NCBI RefSeq assembly: GCF_019655055.1
Contig: NZ_BPFA01000002.1
Span: 124,001 to 188,000, forward strand
From: Shewanella sp. MBTL60-112-B2
GTDB lineage: Bacteria > Pseudomonadota > Gammaproteobacteria > Enterobacterales > Shewanellaceae
Length of the DNA stretch: 64,000 bases
Reading direction: 5' to 3'
The number at the start of each line of letters is the position of its first letter. Positions within the stretch are counted from its first letter, which is position 1. The notes below the pieces were generated by a model. That model did not search any database. It saw only the letters and a list, made by a program, of their open reading frames with translations, and had not been told where the DNA came from. Both the position numbers and the translations under genes were made by a program. This document shows positions 17,312 to 28,825 of this stretch, in pieces.

Positions 17312-19150
17312 ATGGAAAAAACAGTAGAAAAAGAGCTTACAAAGTGGCTTAAACAGCAGAAAAAGGCCTGTGGCTTTTATCTGAATCTGTCGGTTTTTTT
17401 CGGTGTGTTAACTGGACTAAGTTTGATGTGCCAAGCCTGGCTCATAGCAACTGTGCTGCAAGGCATTATTATTGATGAGTTACCTAAGAGTGATTTCATT
17501 AATCACTTCTGGGCGCTGCTAGCACTGACGGTTGTTCGTGGCGTGCTAGCTTTTGCTCGTGAACGCGCTAGTTTTCAGGCTGGGGCAAGACTTCGTGTGC
17601 AGATACGCGGCGCGGTGCTCGATAAGTTAGCCTTGCTTGGCCCTGCTTTTATCAAAGGAAAACCCGCTGGTAGCTGGGCCAGTATCGTGCTGGAGCAAGT
17701 GGAAGATCTGCAAGATTTCTACGCCCGTTACCTGCCACAAGTGGTACTAGCAGGCTTCATTCCCTTAATTATTTTGGTCGCGGTATTTCCGATAAACTGG
17801 GCGGCGGGTCTTATTCTGTTGGCAACCGCACCGCTTATTCCTATGTTTATGATTTTGGTTGGCATGGGCGCAGCCGATGCTAACCGCAAAAATTTCAGTG
17901 CGCTGGCGCGTTTAAGCGGCCACTTTATGGATAGGCTAAAAGGCCTATCGACCCTTAAGTTATTCTATCAAGGCGAGAAAGAAGCCAGAGTTATTCGCAA
18001 GGCGTCGGAAGAATTTCGCGAACGCACCATGGCAGTGCTGCGAATGGCGTTTTTAAGCTCTGCGGTACTGGAGTTCTTTGCGGCGGTATCGATTGCAGTG
18101 CTCGCTGTCTACTTTGGCTTTAGCTACTTACATCACCTCGACTTTGGTCACTATGGCGTATCTATCAGTCTATTTACCGGTTTATTTGTGCTGATCTTAG
18201 CCCCCGAGTTTTATCAGCCCCTTAGAGATATGGGCACTCACTACCATGCTAAGGCACAGGCTATTGGCGCGGCACAAGAGTTAATGGCGCTGCTGGATCA
18301 CCCAACAGAGCAATATGGCGGTGATAAACAAGTGAACGGCGCAGTGGAGATCGAAGCCACAGACGTAACTGTGTATAGCCTTGATGGTAGCTTGTTATTA
18401 GGGCCAGTTAGTTTCCAGATAAAAGCCAATGAACATGTGGCGATTGTAGGCCCAAGTGGTGCAGGCAAAACCAGTTTGCTTAACGCCTTGCTGGGCTTCT
18501 TACCTTACAAGGGACAACTCAAGATTGCAGGTACAGAGCTAAGCGAATTAGCGCTCGCGGATTGGCGTAAGCATTTGGCATGGCTTGGCCAAGAGCCACA
18601 GCTTTTCCATGGCAGCTTGCGTGACAATATCGCCATGGGGCGAAGCCTATCGGATGACGCAATTTTTACATTGTTAGAGCAGGCACAGATCTTAGACTTT
18701 GTTGAGCAGCAGCCGCAGGGGCTCGATTACCCTATTGCTGAGCAAACGGCAGGATTATCTGTCGGTCAGGCGCAGCGCATAGCCTTGGCTCGGGCTTTGG
18801 CTCAACAGACGCATCTTTTCATTCTTGATGAGCCGACAGCGAGCCTAGATAGCTTAAGTGAGCAGGCGGTACAAACGACCCTTATGGCTGCCATGCAAGG
18901 TAAGGCTTGTGTGATGGTTACCCATAGATTAGAGAATCTGAGCGCTATGGATAAAGTCTTGGTGATGGATAAGGGCGCAATCGTGCAGCAGGGGACATAT
19001 GACGAGCTAATCTCAAAGCCCGGCACCTTTAAACAGATGCTAGAGGAGGCCTCTAGTGTGAGTGAATTTGATATTGAGCATGAAGTTAGTCTTGAACTAG
19101 ATACTCAAGCTACAGCCACACAGCAAACACAAGCTGAAGGAGATAAGTAA
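17312..19150 (+). CDS. cydD: ABC exporter subunit CydD (cysteine/glutathione export)
   Basis: This 612-residue protein has six N-terminal membrane segments and an ATPase domain with Walker A GPSGAGKTSL, signature LSVGQAQRIALARAL and Walker B HLFILDEP. With CydC it forms the heterodimeric exporter of cysteine and glutathione needed for cytochrome bd and periplasmic c-type cytochrome assembly. The first-domain signature, LSVGQ instead of LSGGQ, is common in the degenerate half of such transporters. Its TAA overlaps the cydC ATG by one base (TAATG). Confidence 0.96.
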   Translation: MEKTVEKELTKWLKQQKKACGFYLNLSVFFGVLTGLSLMCQAWLIATVLQGIIIDELPKSDFINHFWALLALTVVRGVLAFARERASFQAGARLRVQIRGAVLDKLALLGPAFIKGKPAGSWASIVLEQVEDLQDFYARYLPQVVLAGFIPLIILVAVFPINWAAGLILLATAPLIPMFMILVGMGAADANRKNFSALARLSGHFMDRLKGLSTLKLFYQGEKEARVIRKASEEFRERTMAVLRMAFLSSAVLEFFAAVSIAVLAVYFGFSYLHHLDFGHYGVSISLFTGLFVLILAPEFYQPLRDMGTHYHAKAQAIGAAQELMALLDHPTEQYGGDKQVNGAVEIEATDVTVYSLDGSLLLGPVSFQIKANEHVAIVGPSGAGKTSLLNALLGFLPYKGQLKIAGTELSELALADWRKHLAWLGQEPQLFHGSLRDNIAMGRSLSDDAIFTLLEQAQILDFVEQQPQGLDYPIAEQTAGLSVGQAQRIALARALAQQTHLFILDEPTASLDSLSEQAVQTTLMAAMQGKACVMVTHRLENLSAMDKVLVMDKGAIVQQGTYDELISKPGTFKQMLEEASSVSEFDIEHEVSLELDTQATATQQTQAEGDK

Positions 19151-20889
19151 TGAGAGCATTATTTCCTTATATTAAACGCTTTAAAAGCCAATGGTTTATG
19201 ATGTTTATTGGCCTGTTTTTAAGTATAACCACTTTAATGGCAGGTATCGGGCTATTATCGCTATCTGGTTGGTTCCTTTCTGCAGCTGCCGTAGCGGGTT
19301 TGACGGTAGCTACGGCGCAAACATTTAATTATTTCTCTCCGGCGGGGGGCGTTCGCTTCTTATCGATAGTGCGCACAGCTAGCCGTTACGGTGAGCGTTT
19401 AGCGACCCACGAGGCAACCTTTAGCCTGCTAACTGACCTGCGTTGCTGGGTCTGGAATAAATTGCTGCCGCTGAGCGCTAAGAATCTACAAGGTGTGCGC
19501 CAAGGCGATCTACTTAATCGTTTAGTCGCCGATATCGATACTTTAGATCATCTGTATCTGCGTTTAATCACGCCATTATCGGCCTCATTATTGATGATGC
19601 TGGCGTTGTACTTTTTTGTTGGGCATTTCGATCCACAGCTTGCCTTGACTCTATGTAGCGTGCTGCTCGCAGTATGGATATTACTGCCTACGACCTTCTA
19701 TTTTCTGGGGCGCAAGCCGGGCATCGCTCAGTTAGAGACTAAACGCCAGTTAAGGGTTCAGCTTTTGGAATACCTGCAAGGACAGGCAGAGCTGACGCTG
19801 TTTGGCGCACAAAAGGCATATAGAGACAGACTTAATCAAGCGCAAAGCGTGATGATAAATAGTCAAAATGCCATGAACCGCGTGACGGCACTAAGCCAAG
19901 CTTGTTTGATTCTGTGTCATGGTTTTGCCGTGCTACTGATGCTGTATTTGGCGGCAACCGGAGTTGGCAGTGCTGTGCCTCCTGGGCCAAGACTGGCCAT
20001 GATAGTCTTCTTAACTATGGCGACAATCGAAATGATGATGCCACTCGCTGGCGCCTTCCAGCATCTGTCGGCATGTAGCTCTGCGGCGACACGACTCAAT
20101 GAGGTGGTAGAGCAGAGCCCAAGCGTTACTTTCGCGCAGCATGCAAGCGTAGAGATCTCTGGTGGTCATATCGGCTTTGACCAAGTCGCCTTCGGTTATG
20201 TGGAAAATCAAACTGTGCTAAAGGGGCTCAACCTCGAGATCCCTGCAGGCAAAAAAGTCGCCCTGCTAGGGCAAACTGGCTGTGGTAAATCGAGCCTATT
20301 ATCGCTGCTAACCCGAGAATGGTTGCCAAACCAAGGGCGCATTACTATTGATGGTCATGATGTAGCGGACTATACCGAGCAGCAACTACGTCAAGCTATG
20401 TCTGTAGTGAGTCAGCGGATCTACCTTTTCAGCGGTAGCTTGCGCGATAACTTGGCCTTGGCCATCGAGGGAGCGACTCGTAAGGATGATGATAAGCTGA
20501 TAGCTGTGCTACAAAAGGTCGGTTTAGACAGCTTACTGCAGGGGGATAAGCCCCTAGATACTTGGATAGGTGAGGGCGGGCGACAGCTTTCTGGCGGAGA
20601 GCAGCGCCGCATCGGTGTGGCAAGAGTGTTACTGCGAGATGCACCAATTTTACTTTTAGATGAGCCTACAGAAGGCTTAGATAAGCGCACCGAGCGTGAA
20701 ATACTGCGTCTATTGTTCGAGTTCGCTGAAGCTAAGACCATGCTGATGATCAGCCATAGATTAACTGCGATGAACAAGATGGATACTATCCACTTGATGG
20801 ATCAAGGCGCAATTCGTGCTAGTGGTAACCATGCAGACTTACTCGACTCTGATGATTATTACGCTAGCTTGTACCAGCGTTTAGCCTAA
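19150..20889 (+). CDS. cydC: ABC exporter subunit CydC
   Basis: This 579-residue protein has an N-terminal membrane domain and an ATPase domain with GQTGCGKSSL, consensus signature LSGGEQRRIGVARVL and ILLLDEPTEG. It is the partner of CydD, translationally coupled to it by a 1-nt overlap. The cydAB oxidase genes are not in the window. Confidence 0.96.
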   Translation: MRALFPYIKRFKSQWFMMFIGLFLSITTLMAGIGLLSLSGWFLSAAAVAGLTVATAQTFNYFSPAGGVRFLSIVRTASRYGERLATHEATFSLLTDLRCWVWNKLLPLSAKNLQGVRQGDLLNRLVADIDTLDHLYLRLITPLSASLLMMLALYFFVGHFDPQLALTLCSVLLAVWILLPTTFYFLGRKPGIAQLETKRQLRVQLLEYLQGQAELTLFGAQKAYRDRLNQAQSVMINSQNAMNRVTALSQACLILCHGFAVLLMLYLAATGVGSAVPPGPRLAMIVFLTMATIEMMMPLAGAFQHLSACSSAATRLNEVVEQSPSVTFAQHASVEISGGHIGFDQVAFGYVENQTVLKGLNLEIPAGKKVALLGQTGCGKSSLLSLLTREWLPNQGRITIDGHDVADYTEQQLRQAMSVVSQRIYLFSGSLRDNLALAIEGATRKDDDKLIAVLQKVGLDSLLQGDKPLDTWIGEGGRQLSGGEQRRIGVARVLLRDAPILLLDEPTEGLDKRTEREILRLLFEFAEAKTMLMISHRLTAMNKMDTIHLMDQGAIRASGNHADLLDSDDYYASLYQRLA

Positions 20890-20913
20890 GTTAAACCGTT
20901 AATAGATAGAGAA

Positions 20914-20943
20914 TAAAAAGCCCTGAATTATCAGGGCTTTTTA
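20914..20943. terminator. Bidirectional terminator between cydC and the first chemoreceptor
   Basis: The stem AAAGCCCTGA / TCAGGGCTTT (20917-20940) is flanked by A and T runs, shared by the convergent cydC and chemoreceptor genes. Confidence 0.9.
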
Positions 20944-20964
20944 TTCGCAATGGTACGATAAAGT

Positions 20965-22845
20965 TTAGATCTTAAAACGAGAAACACGCTCGCTTAAGCC
21001 ACTCGAGGTCTGTAGCATCTGCATTGCATTGTCAGTCACCTCTTGGGTTTGCGAAGACAATAGATGAGAAGTATCGCTAATGGCTTGAGTGTTGCGGCTA
21101 ATGTCTTCTGAAACCGCACGCTGTTCTTCTGCTGCGCTGGCAATTTGGGTTGCCATATCGGAGATCTCGGTGATTGAATGAGTAATGCTTTCTAAACTCT
21201 GTTTTGCTTGGTTAGCAAACTCAACACTAGTGTGGGCAATATCAGTACTCGATGCCATAGATGCCACCGCTTGCTGACTGTTTTGCTGCAAGGTGGCAAT
21301 CATGGCGCGGATCTCTTCGGTAGAGTCTTGGGTACGGTGACTTAGCACTCGTACTTCATCAGCCACTACGGCAAAGCCTCTGCCTTGTTCACCGGCTCGC
21401 GCTGCTTCAATTGCGGCATTTAGTGCCAGTAAGTTAGTTTGTTCGGCAATCGCTTGAATCGTCGACAGGATTTGATTAATGTCTGTCGCGTTTTTCTCTA
21501 GTGCTGAAACCACTTTAGAGGCGTCGCTAAGTTGCTCTGAAAGCAGCTCGATAGAGTCGCTACTCTTAACAATAACGTCATTCCCTTCAATACAGGCTTG
21601 AGTTGATACTTGCGATGCACTGGCTGTCATCTCTGCATGATTGGCCACTTCACTGGCGGTAGCAGACATTTCATGGATAGCTGTAGCTATTTGATCCACA
21701 TCTTGGTGCTGGCCATTCACACCGTCACTGGCTTTGGCTGCGATGTCTGAAGATTCATGGATCTGCTGGATCAGCAGTTCAGTATCATTTGATATCGCCT
21801 TAATCATCTGCTGTAGACTCGCGAGGAAGCGATTCATGTGGCGTTCTAGTTGACCAATTTCATCTTCTCTATTTGCCGCAAAACGCTGAGTTAGGTCACC
21901 ATCGCCTTTTGATAGGGCTTCAATAGCAAGACTCAGTTGCTGCAGTGGCTTAAACAGATAGCTTACTGAGACCGAAGCTATTAGCAAAATGATAATGGCC
22001 AATATTGTCACTGCAATTAGCGACTGTAGGATCTGCTGCTCTATCGCTTGATAGGCAAGGCTCTTGTCTTCGATTAAGCCTAAGGTCCAATTTGTTCCCT
22101 TAAGTGGGGTTAAACTGATCAGCTTATCGCGGCCATCTTGCCACTCTATCGTACTCACTTCACTACTATTACGTAGGCTTTGAATGTTCGACTGAGTCAG
22201 TTGTTGCGATAAACGTTTAGCGTCTTGCTGAGCATAGTTTCTATCTCTAAAGGCTAGGATCTTGTTGTTTTCATCGAGTAGGAAAGCAAAACCTGAGTTG
22301 GCGATATTGAGATTATCGATCTGCTGGGTGATATAACTAATGCTCAAATCTGCCGCTAATACACCGGAAACTTGACCATTAAAGCGTTTAGCTAAGGTCA
22401 CTACGGTATCGCCTGAGATATCGACGTAAGGAACTGTCGTGATGATCTCGTGGCTATTATATGCATCTCGGTACCAAGGGCGGGTTCTACCATCGAAATC
22501 TGCAGGGATCTCAACGCTCTTGTCGCCAGATATCACCTGACCATTCTCAAGCCCCATATACAGGTTGATAAAGCCGCCTGCATAAATGCTAAGTTCTAGT
22601 TCTTTGGCGTTATCTAGGCCATTTTTTAGAGGGGCTTCATTGGCGCTGATGATGCGCTTCTTATCTGCTAACCAACTAAAAATATTATTACTCACCGATT
22701 CAGCTTGTAGCGCAAAACGGGTTGCGATAGCGTGTTCAGTATGTTGGTTTAATTGCTTAGATGCGATAAGCGCTAAAGTTGCTGTTATGGTCACGATAAC
22801 CAGCAAGACGGCAAGTTGTATCTTGTGCTTAATTGTAAGAGTCAT
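20965..22845 (-). CDS. Methyl-accepting chemotaxis protein with double-Cache sensor (copy 1)
   Basis: This 626-residue protein has membrane segment 1 (about 10-28) and a periplasmic dCache domain ([39 protein letters not shown]). Membrane segment 2 (about 272-295), HAMP and a cytoplasmic signalling helix pair follow. The signalling tip contains [20 protein letters not shown] and [12 protein letters not shown]. It signals ligand binding to CheA, probably for an amino or organic acid. It is a close paralogue of the next gene, alignable end to end without gaps. Confidence 0.94.
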   Translation of the reverse strand: MTLTIKHKIQLAVLLVIVTITATLALIASKQLNQHTEHAIATRFALQAESVSNNIFSWLADKKRIISANEAPLKNGLDNAKELELSIYAGGFINLYMGLENGQVISGDKSVEIPADFDGRTRPWYRDAYNSHEIITTVPYVDISGDTVVTLAKRFNGQVSGVLAADLSISYITQQIDNLNIANSGFAFLLDENNKILAFRDRNYAQQDAKRLSQQLTQSNIQSLRNSSEVSTIEWQDGRDKLISLTPLKGTNWTLGLIEDKSLAYQAIEQQILQSLIAVTILAIIILLIASVSVSYLFKPLQQLSLAIEALSKGDGDLTQRFAANREDEIGQLERHMNRFLASLQQMIKAISNDTELLIQQIHESSDIAAKASDGVNGQHQDVDQIATAIHEMSATASEVANHAEMTASASQVSTQACIEGNDVIVKSSDSIELLSEQLSDASKVVSALEKNATDINQILSTIQAIAEQTNLLALNAAIEAARAGEQGRGFAVVADEVRVLSHRTQDSTEEIRAMIATLQQNSQQAVASMASSTDIAHTSVEFANQAKQSLESITHSITEISDMATQIASAAEEQRAVSEDISRNTQAISDTSHLLSSQTQEVTDNAMQMLQTSSGLSERVSRFKI

Positions 22846-23055
22846 TTTTATATTATTGACCGACGAGTCAATAACCTAGAGCGGTTATAGCTGTCAGTTC
22901 TGTAAGGTCTTGTTGAGAGTGGGCGGATTATAATTGAAGACATTTAATTGAGCATTTGAATCATTTCGTCTGTGAGAGATCTATCTCAAATTATTAATAA
23001 GTCACACCAAAATTATTGATGGAATTTTAACAAGCTACAAGCGTAAAAGTAGAGG

Positions 23056-23090
23056 TTAACAAAAAGCCCTGTTTAAACAGGGCTTCTTAG
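23056..23090 (-). terminator. Terminator after the second chemoreceptor gene
   Basis: AAGCCCTG / CAGGGCTT with a TTTAAA loop (23064-23085), with a T run on the minus strand, 20 bp past the stop codon. It resembles the stem below copy 1. Confidence 0.8.
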
Positions 23091-23109
23091 TCGATTACAG
23101 TCTGATAGT

Positions 23110-24990
23110 TTAGATCTTAAAGCGTGAGACCCGATCGCTTAATTCACCTGAGGTTTGTAACATCATCTGTGCGTTGTCACTGACCTCTTGCGTTTGGTGC
23201 GATAGCTCATTAGAAGTATCACTGATCGCCTGGGTATTGCGACTGATGTCTTCAGATACTGCACGTTGCTCTTCGGCTGCTCCAGCAATTTGGGTCGCCA
23301 TATCAGAGATCTCGGTGATGGAGTCTGTGATCCGCTCTAAGCTCTCTTTTGCTTGGCTAGCAAAGGCGACGCTAGACTTGGCAATATCCGTACTCGATGC
23401 CATTGACGACACTGCATGCTGGCTATTTTGCTGTAGGGTGGCGATCATGGCTCGGATCTCTTCAGTAGAGTCTTGAGTGCGATGACTCAGTACGCGTACC
23501 TCATCGGCAACCACGGCAAAGCCTCGGCCTTGTTCACCGGCACGTGCGGCTTCAATGGCAGCGTTAAGAGCGAGTAAGTTGGTTTGCTCGGCAATAGCCT
23601 GAATAGTTGAGAGGATCTGATTGATTTCAGTGGCATTCTCTTCAAGTGCCGAAACCACTTTTGAGGCATCACCAAGTTGCAATGAAAGCTGCTCAATAGA
23701 GTCGCTGCTCTTCACTATCACCTCGTTACCTTCTACGCAGGCTTGGGTTGATACTTGAGCGGCATTGGCAGTCATCTCTGCATGATTAGCCACTTCGCTT
23801 GCAGTGGCTGACATCTCGTGGATAGCGGTTGCGATTTGATCAACGTCTTGATGTTGACCGTTAACTCCAGCACTGGCTCTTGCGGCAATGTCTGAGGATT
23901 CGTTGATCTGCTTGATTAGCAGTTCAGTATCGCTAGAAATTGCCTTAACCATCTGCTGTAGACTTTCTAGGAAGCGGTTCATATGGCTCTCTAGTTGGCC
24001 TATTTCATCTTGCTTTCTTGCTGCAAAGCGTTGGGTCAGATCGCCATCACCTTTAGATAAGGCTTCAATCGCATTCGATAGCTGCTGCAGAGGTTTAAAC
24101 ATGTGATTAACGATCAAAGAAGCAATAATCAAGATGATAAATGCAAGTATAACGACAACAATAAGCTTGTTGATGACTTGCTCTTCAATGGCTTGATAAG
24201 CTAAATCTCTGTCTTCAATTAAACCTAAGGTCCAGTTGGTGCCCTTCAGCTTAGTTAATCGCAGTAGCTTTTCTGTGCCGTCTTGCCACTCAATCGTGGT
24301 GATCTCGCCTTGATTGCGTAACGATTCGATATTCGATGCCGTCAAGGTTCGAGCAAGACGATTTGCATCCTTCTGAGCATAGCTCGAGTCGTGATAAGCG
24401 AGGATCTTATTGTGTTCGTCTAGCAGGAAAGCAAACCCAGCATTATCAATCTGCAGGTTATTAATTTGCTCGGTAATATAGCCAATGCTTAGATCTGCAG
24501 CCAGAACACCATTCATCGCGCCATTAAAACGTTGAGCCAGCGTTACCACTGCGGCCCCCGTAATATCGATATAGGGCGGTGTGATAATCATTTCTGAGCT
24601 GTTGAAAGCCTGTTTATACCAAGGGCGAGTGAGTGGGTCATAGTCCTCTGGCCAAGGCTGGCTCTTATCACCAGAGATAATGTCACCGGTATCAAAGCCT
24701 GCATATACGTCGATAAAACCGCCGCTATTAATCGATAGCCATAACTCTCTATCACTATCTAGGCCTTGCTTTATTCGAGATTCGTTAGCCTTAACGATGC
24801 TTTTCTTATCTTCTAGCCAGCTGTAAATGTTGTTAGTTACTGACTCTGCTTGTAGCTTGAATCGGGTTGAAATAGCCGTTTCAGTATCATGGGTTAGTTG
24901 ACGAGTAGACAGCGTGGCCAGTGTGGCGCTGATGGCAATAATTGTCATTAGCACGGCTAGTTGAATTTTATGCTTTATTGTTAGATTCAT
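23110..24990 (-). CDS. Methyl-accepting chemotaxis protein with double-Cache sensor (copy 2)
   Basis: This 626-residue protein has the same architecture as copy 1: membrane segment, dCache, membrane segment, HAMP and MCP signal domain, ending in RVSRFKI. The signalling half is almost identical to copy 1. The sensor half differs more (for example [11 protein letters not shown] and [16 protein letters not shown]), so ligand range may differ. Each copy appears to be its own transcription unit. The 260-bp gap between them holds the terminator and an AT-rich promoter region. Confidence 0.94.
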   Translation of the reverse strand: MNLTIKHKIQLAVLMTIIAISATLATLSTRQLTHDTETAISTRFKLQAESVTNNIYSWLEDKKSIVKANESRIKQGLDSDRELWLSINSGGFIDVYAGFDTGDIISGDKSQPWPEDYDPLTRPWYKQAFNSSEMIITPPYIDITGAAVVTLAQRFNGAMNGVLAADLSIGYITEQINNLQIDNAGFAFLLDEHNKILAYHDSSYAQKDANRLARTLTASNIESLRNQGEITTIEWQDGTEKLLRLTKLKGTNWTLGLIEDRDLAYQAIEEQVINKLIVVVILAFIILIIASLIVNHMFKPLQQLSNAIEALSKGDGDLTQRFAARKQDEIGQLESHMNRFLESLQQMVKAISSDTELLIKQINESSDIAARASAGVNGQHQDVDQIATAIHEMSATASEVANHAEMTANAAQVSTQACVEGNEVIVKSSDSIEQLSLQLGDASKVVSALEENATEINQILSTIQAIAEQTNLLALNAAIEAARAGEQGRGFAVVADEVRVLSHRTQDSTEEIRAMIATLQQNSQHAVSSMASSTDIAKSSVAFASQAKESLERITDSITEISDMATQIAGAAEEQRAVSEDISRNTQAISDTSNELSHQTQEVSDNAQMMLQTSGELSDRVSRFKI

Positions 24991-25275
24991 TTTATTTACC
25001 GCTAATAAAATCTGTTTTAATTGGTTGCTTAGGCTAGAAAATAATAAAAGAGTAGAGCAAAGTAGAGATTCAAAATCAGCAGGATTATAGAGTAATTATT
25101 TTAACGAAGTATATCAATAATGTAATAAATGAGAGACTCGCCTCAAATAATATACAATATTCTAACTTCTTGTTAGCTATCACGGTAATACACTTGTATA
25201 GAATTATGAATGCAGCAATAGATTTAGATCTATTGCTGCGCCAATAATGCGTAAGTAGTAGGTAAAAGCGCTGAT

Positions 25276-25311
25276 TAAAAAGGCCGATTACAATCGTAAC
25301 CGGCCTTTATT
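25276..25311 (-). terminator. Intrinsic terminator after putA
   Basis: The stem AAAGGCCGATTAC / GTAACCGGCCTTT with one mismatch and a short loop (about 25279-25308) is followed on the minus strand by a T run. Confidence 0.85.
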
Positions 25312-25355
25312 CTAGCGGCATAATGCCTTTAACTGTTTAGCGACTTAAGTGCTCA

Positions 25356-28300
25356 CTAGTCTTCGCTATCACCTAAAGATAATAGGGTCGCATTACCGCC
25401 AATCGCAGTAATATTATTGGTGTGGGTTTTCTCAGTAATAAAGCGTGTTAGGTAGTGTGGACCACCGGCTTTAGGGCCTGTACCTGATAAGCCTTGGCCA
25501 CCGAAAGGCTGCACGCCAACCACCGCACCAATTTGATTACGGTTAATGTAAACATTACCCGCTCTCACTCTATCAGCCAGCTTAAGTGCATGGCCTTCAT
25601 TGCGACTGTGGATCCCTAAGGTGAGGCCAAAGTTGGTTGAGTTAATTTCAGCTATCACCTTATCAAGCTCAGAGGACTTGTAACGGATGACATGCAGGAT
25701 GGGACCGAAATGCTCTTTTTCTAACATCTTAATCGAGTCGATTTCTACCGCCGTTGGTGCAACATAGTAACCATTCTTAGTGCTTTCAGGCAGTTCGACT
25801 TGCTTGAGTAACTTACCCACTTGCTTAATATGGTCAATATGCGCATTTAAGTTAGCGGCCGCTGCGGCATCAATGACTGGGCCAACATCGGTTTTCACCG
25901 AGTTTGGATTACCAATCGTCAGTTCTTCCATTGCACCTTTCATTACGTCGAGCACGCGATCGGCGATTTCATCTTGTAAAAACAGTACGCGTAATGCAGA
26001 GCAACGCTGGCCAGCACTGGTGAAAGAAGAAGAGACCACATCATTAACGACCTGCTCTGGTTGTGATGTTGAATCGACCACCATGGCATTTTGGCCGCCA
26101 GTTTCGGCGATGAGTGGAATAATCGCACCTTCACGCATGGCAAGAGTGCGGTTAATTAACTTGGCAGTGCCAGTTGAACCGGTAAAGCATACCCCACCAA
26201 TACGTTCGTCTGAAGTAATCGCCGCTCCGACCGTTGCACCTGTACCAGGCAGGAATTGCAGCACGTCTTTCGGAATACCAGCTTCATGCGCAAGCTGAGT
26301 CGCTCTGTAACCAACAATCGATGTTTGCTCTGCAGGTTTTGCGATCACAGTATTACCTACCGCTAGAGCAGCAGTCACTTGGCCTAAGAAAATAGCTAGT
26401 GGGAAGTTCCATGGACTAATACAAACAAAAATGCCACGGCCATGTAGGTGTAACTCATTCAGTTCACCAGTTGGGCCAGGGAGCAGTTCAGGCTTCGCCA
26501 TCATCTTTTTCGCCTGAACGGCGTAATAACGGCAAAAATCTACGGCTTCACGCACTTCATCTATGCCGTCTTGTATGCTCTTACCGGCTTCTCTTGTACA
26601 TAGTACGATGAGTTCTTCACGGTTCTCTTCCAACAAGTCAGCCAGCTTCTGTAGTGCATTTGCACGCACTTCTACTGGAGTGGCATTCCAACGAGGGAAT
26701 GCTGCATCGGCACTCGATAGCGCTTGTTCAATTGCCTGATTATTAGCAAAAGCAATTTTACCCACCACTAAATTGGTATCGAATGGGCTCACGACCTCTT
26801 TGGTTTCACCAGTTAAGGTTTCACCGTTAATTAACGGGCCAGCCGACCAGGTAGTGTCTTTAAATTTGTCGAGTGCAGCAAAAAATGGTGCAGACTCAGA
26901 GATAATGTTCATGTTCATTCCCTTGGAGTTTTTACGCTCAGCCCCGAATATATCTTCAGGCATAACGATTTTATTATTAGCCAGGGTTTTATAACCCTTA
27001 AGTGTTGTCAAAGGATGCACCACTAACGACTCAATAGGGGTCTTAGGATCAACAAGTTTGTGTACAAATGAGGTATTGGCGCCATTTTCAAGCAGGCGAC
27101 GAACTAGGTAAGGTAAGAGGTCTTTGTGTGCGCCAACGGGAGCGTAGATCCGCACGTTCTTAACGCCGCCTTCGGCTAAAAGTGTGTCATAGAGTTCTTC
27201 TCCCATGCCGTGTAGGCGTTGGAATTCATACTCTCGTTCTCCAGCCATGTCAGTTATGCTGGCAACCGTTTGTGCGTTATGGCTAGCAAACTGCGGGTAA
27301 ATGGCTCCGCGAGTGGCGTCAGATAGCAAGTATCGCGCACAGGCAAGATATGAAACATCGGTACCAGCTTTGTGCGTATAAAGTGGGTAACCGGCTTCAC
27401 CGTTTTCTTGAGACCATTTCAGTTCACTATCCCAATATGCTCCCTTTACTAGACGCAGTGGGATTTCATCACCTTGATCTTTCGACAGGCGAGTTAACCA
27501 GCATAGTACCGGTAGAGCACGCTTTGAATAGGCCTGAACAACAATACCTAGTAGGCCCCAGCCTTTTGCGGCATCGGAGTTATATAACTTCTGGAATAGC
27601 TTGAGAGAAAGCTCAAGTCTGTCCATCTCTTCAGCATCAATTGAAATGCCCACATTAAGGCTACGAGCTTGCTTGATAAGCAGAATTAGCGTGTCATATA
27701 GTTCGGTGAGCGTTCTGTCTTCATTGGCGACTTCATAACGAGGGTGCAATGCGGAGAGCTTGATAGAGATAGTTGGGCGAGGCGCATCGCTAGTGTCATA
27801 TTCTTGAGCACCTAGAGACGCAATTGCGCTTGAGTAATCTTCGAAATACTTTTGTGCATCTTTTTTAGTAAGTGCAGCTTCACCTAACATGTCGTAACTG
27901 TGGGTATAGCCAAGTTTACGTTTGTCGATACTGTTTTTAAGCGCTTCTTTTACGGTACGACCCAGTACAAACTGTTTCCCCATGATCTTCATAGCAGCAA
28001 GCATGGATTGTCTTATAACAGGCTCGCCGACCTTATTGACTAAGCGGTTTAACAGGCTGCTTGGCTTACCATCAATACTGTGGTCAAGCTTAACGATTTT
28101 ACCCGTTAGCATTAAGCCCCAAGTTGAGGCATTCACCAAAATTGAATCACTCTTGCTTAAATGCTCATCCCACTTAGCACCTGATAGCTTGTCTTCGATT
28201 AATGCATCGGCGGTGGCGGCATCAGGAATACGCAATAGCGCCTCAGCAAGACACATCAAAATAATGCCTTCTTGAGTCTCTAAACTATATTGCTGAAGGA

Positions 28301-28535
28301 AAGCGTCAACACCGACCATAAGGCCTTTCTTGTCGTATTGACGGACTTTATTAACTAGCTCGTGTGCTCGAGTTGTCACACGGTTGATCTCTTCATCACT
28401 TGAAGGAACTAGCTTTATCAAATCAGATAAATATTGTTCTTCATCGACAATGTAATTATCGCTGATCGCTTGGAACAGTTCGTTGAGATTGGCTGAGTCA
28501 TAATGACCAGCTAGAACTTCACTCGCTTTGAACAT
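25356..28535 (-). CDS. putA: Bifunctional proline dehydrogenase / P5C dehydrogenase PutA
   Basis: This protein of about 1059 residues oxidises proline to glutamate. The N-terminal half is the FAD-linked proline dehydrogenase barrel (RLVKGAYWDSE, NVRIYAPVGAHKDLL). The second half is the aldehyde dehydrogenase, with catalytic Cys in SAGQRCSALR and Glu in IAETGGQN. There is no N-terminal ribbon-helix-helix, so it is not the trifunctional self-regulating form. I chose ATG at 28535 (MFKASEVLAG) over a GTG at 28559, because it has GGAAG upstream and matches the family start. Confidence 0.95.
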   Translation of the reverse strand: MFKASEVLAGHYDSANLNELFQAISDNYIVDEEQYLSDLIKLVPSSDEEINRVTTRAHELVNKVRQYDKKGLMVGVDAFLQQYSLETQEGIILMCLAEALLRIPDAATADALIEDKLSGAKWDEHLSKSDSILVNASTWGLMLTGKIVKLDHSIDGKPSSLLNRLVNKVGEPVIRQSMLAAMKIMGKQFVLGRTVKEALKNSIDKRKLGYTHSYDMLGEAALTKKDAQKYFEDYSSAIASLGAQEYDTSDAPRPTISIKLSALHPRYEVANEDRTLTELYDTLILLIKQARSLNVGISIDAEEMDRLELSLKLFQKLYNSDAAKGWGLLGIVVQAYSKRALPVLCWLTRLSKDQGDEIPLRLVKGAYWDSELKWSQENGEAGYPLYTHKAGTDVSYLACARYLLSDATRGAIYPQFASHNAQTVASITDMAGEREYEFQRLHGMGEELYDTLLAEGGVKNVRIYAPVGAHKDLLPYLVRRLLENGANTSFVHKLVDPKTPIESLVVHPLTTLKGYKTLANNKIVMPEDIFGAERKNSKGMNMNIISESAPFFAALDKFKDTTWSAGPLINGETLTGETKEVVSPFDTNLVVGKIAFANNQAIEQALSSADAAFPRWNATPVEVRANALQKLADLLEENREELIVLCTREAGKSIQDGIDEVREAVDFCRYYAVQAKKMMAKPELLPGPTGELNELHLHGRGIFVCISPWNFPLAIFLGQVTAALAVGNTVIAKPAEQTSIVGYRATQLAHEAGIPKDVLQFLPGTGATVGAAITSDERIGGVCFTGSTGTAKLINRTLAMREGAIIPLIAETGGQNAMVVDSTSQPEQVVNDVVSSSFTSAGQRCSALRVLFLQDEIADRVLDVMKGAMEELTIGNPNSVKTDVGPVIDAAAAANLNAHIDHIKQVGKLLKQVELPESTKNGYYVAPTAVEIDSIKMLEKEHFGPILHVIRYKSSELDKVIAEINSTNFGLTLGIHSRNEGHALKLADRVRAGNVYINRNQIGAVVGVQPFGGQGLSGTGPKAGGPHYLTRFITEKTHTNNITAIGGNATLLSLGDSED

Positions 28536-28825
28536 AGTAATCGCTTCCATCTGGGCCACAGGGGCCGATTGCTTGGGTAAGGTGTTACGATGAAACCTCT
28601 GTTGTTATTCTTTTGTATACAATCTAAGGCTTTCGCGGGGCCGATTATAACCATAAAATGTGATGGGTGACAATATTGACATATTTAGTGTGATCCGCGT
28701 TTGATTTTCTTATGGCTAAAGGTGCGCTAGCCCATATGCTATAGGGGCTAGGGAAAGATTAAAAATAATACAGTGTTTTAATCGCATCGGCTTTATATGC
28801 GGTTTCACTGAATTATTACCATTGA

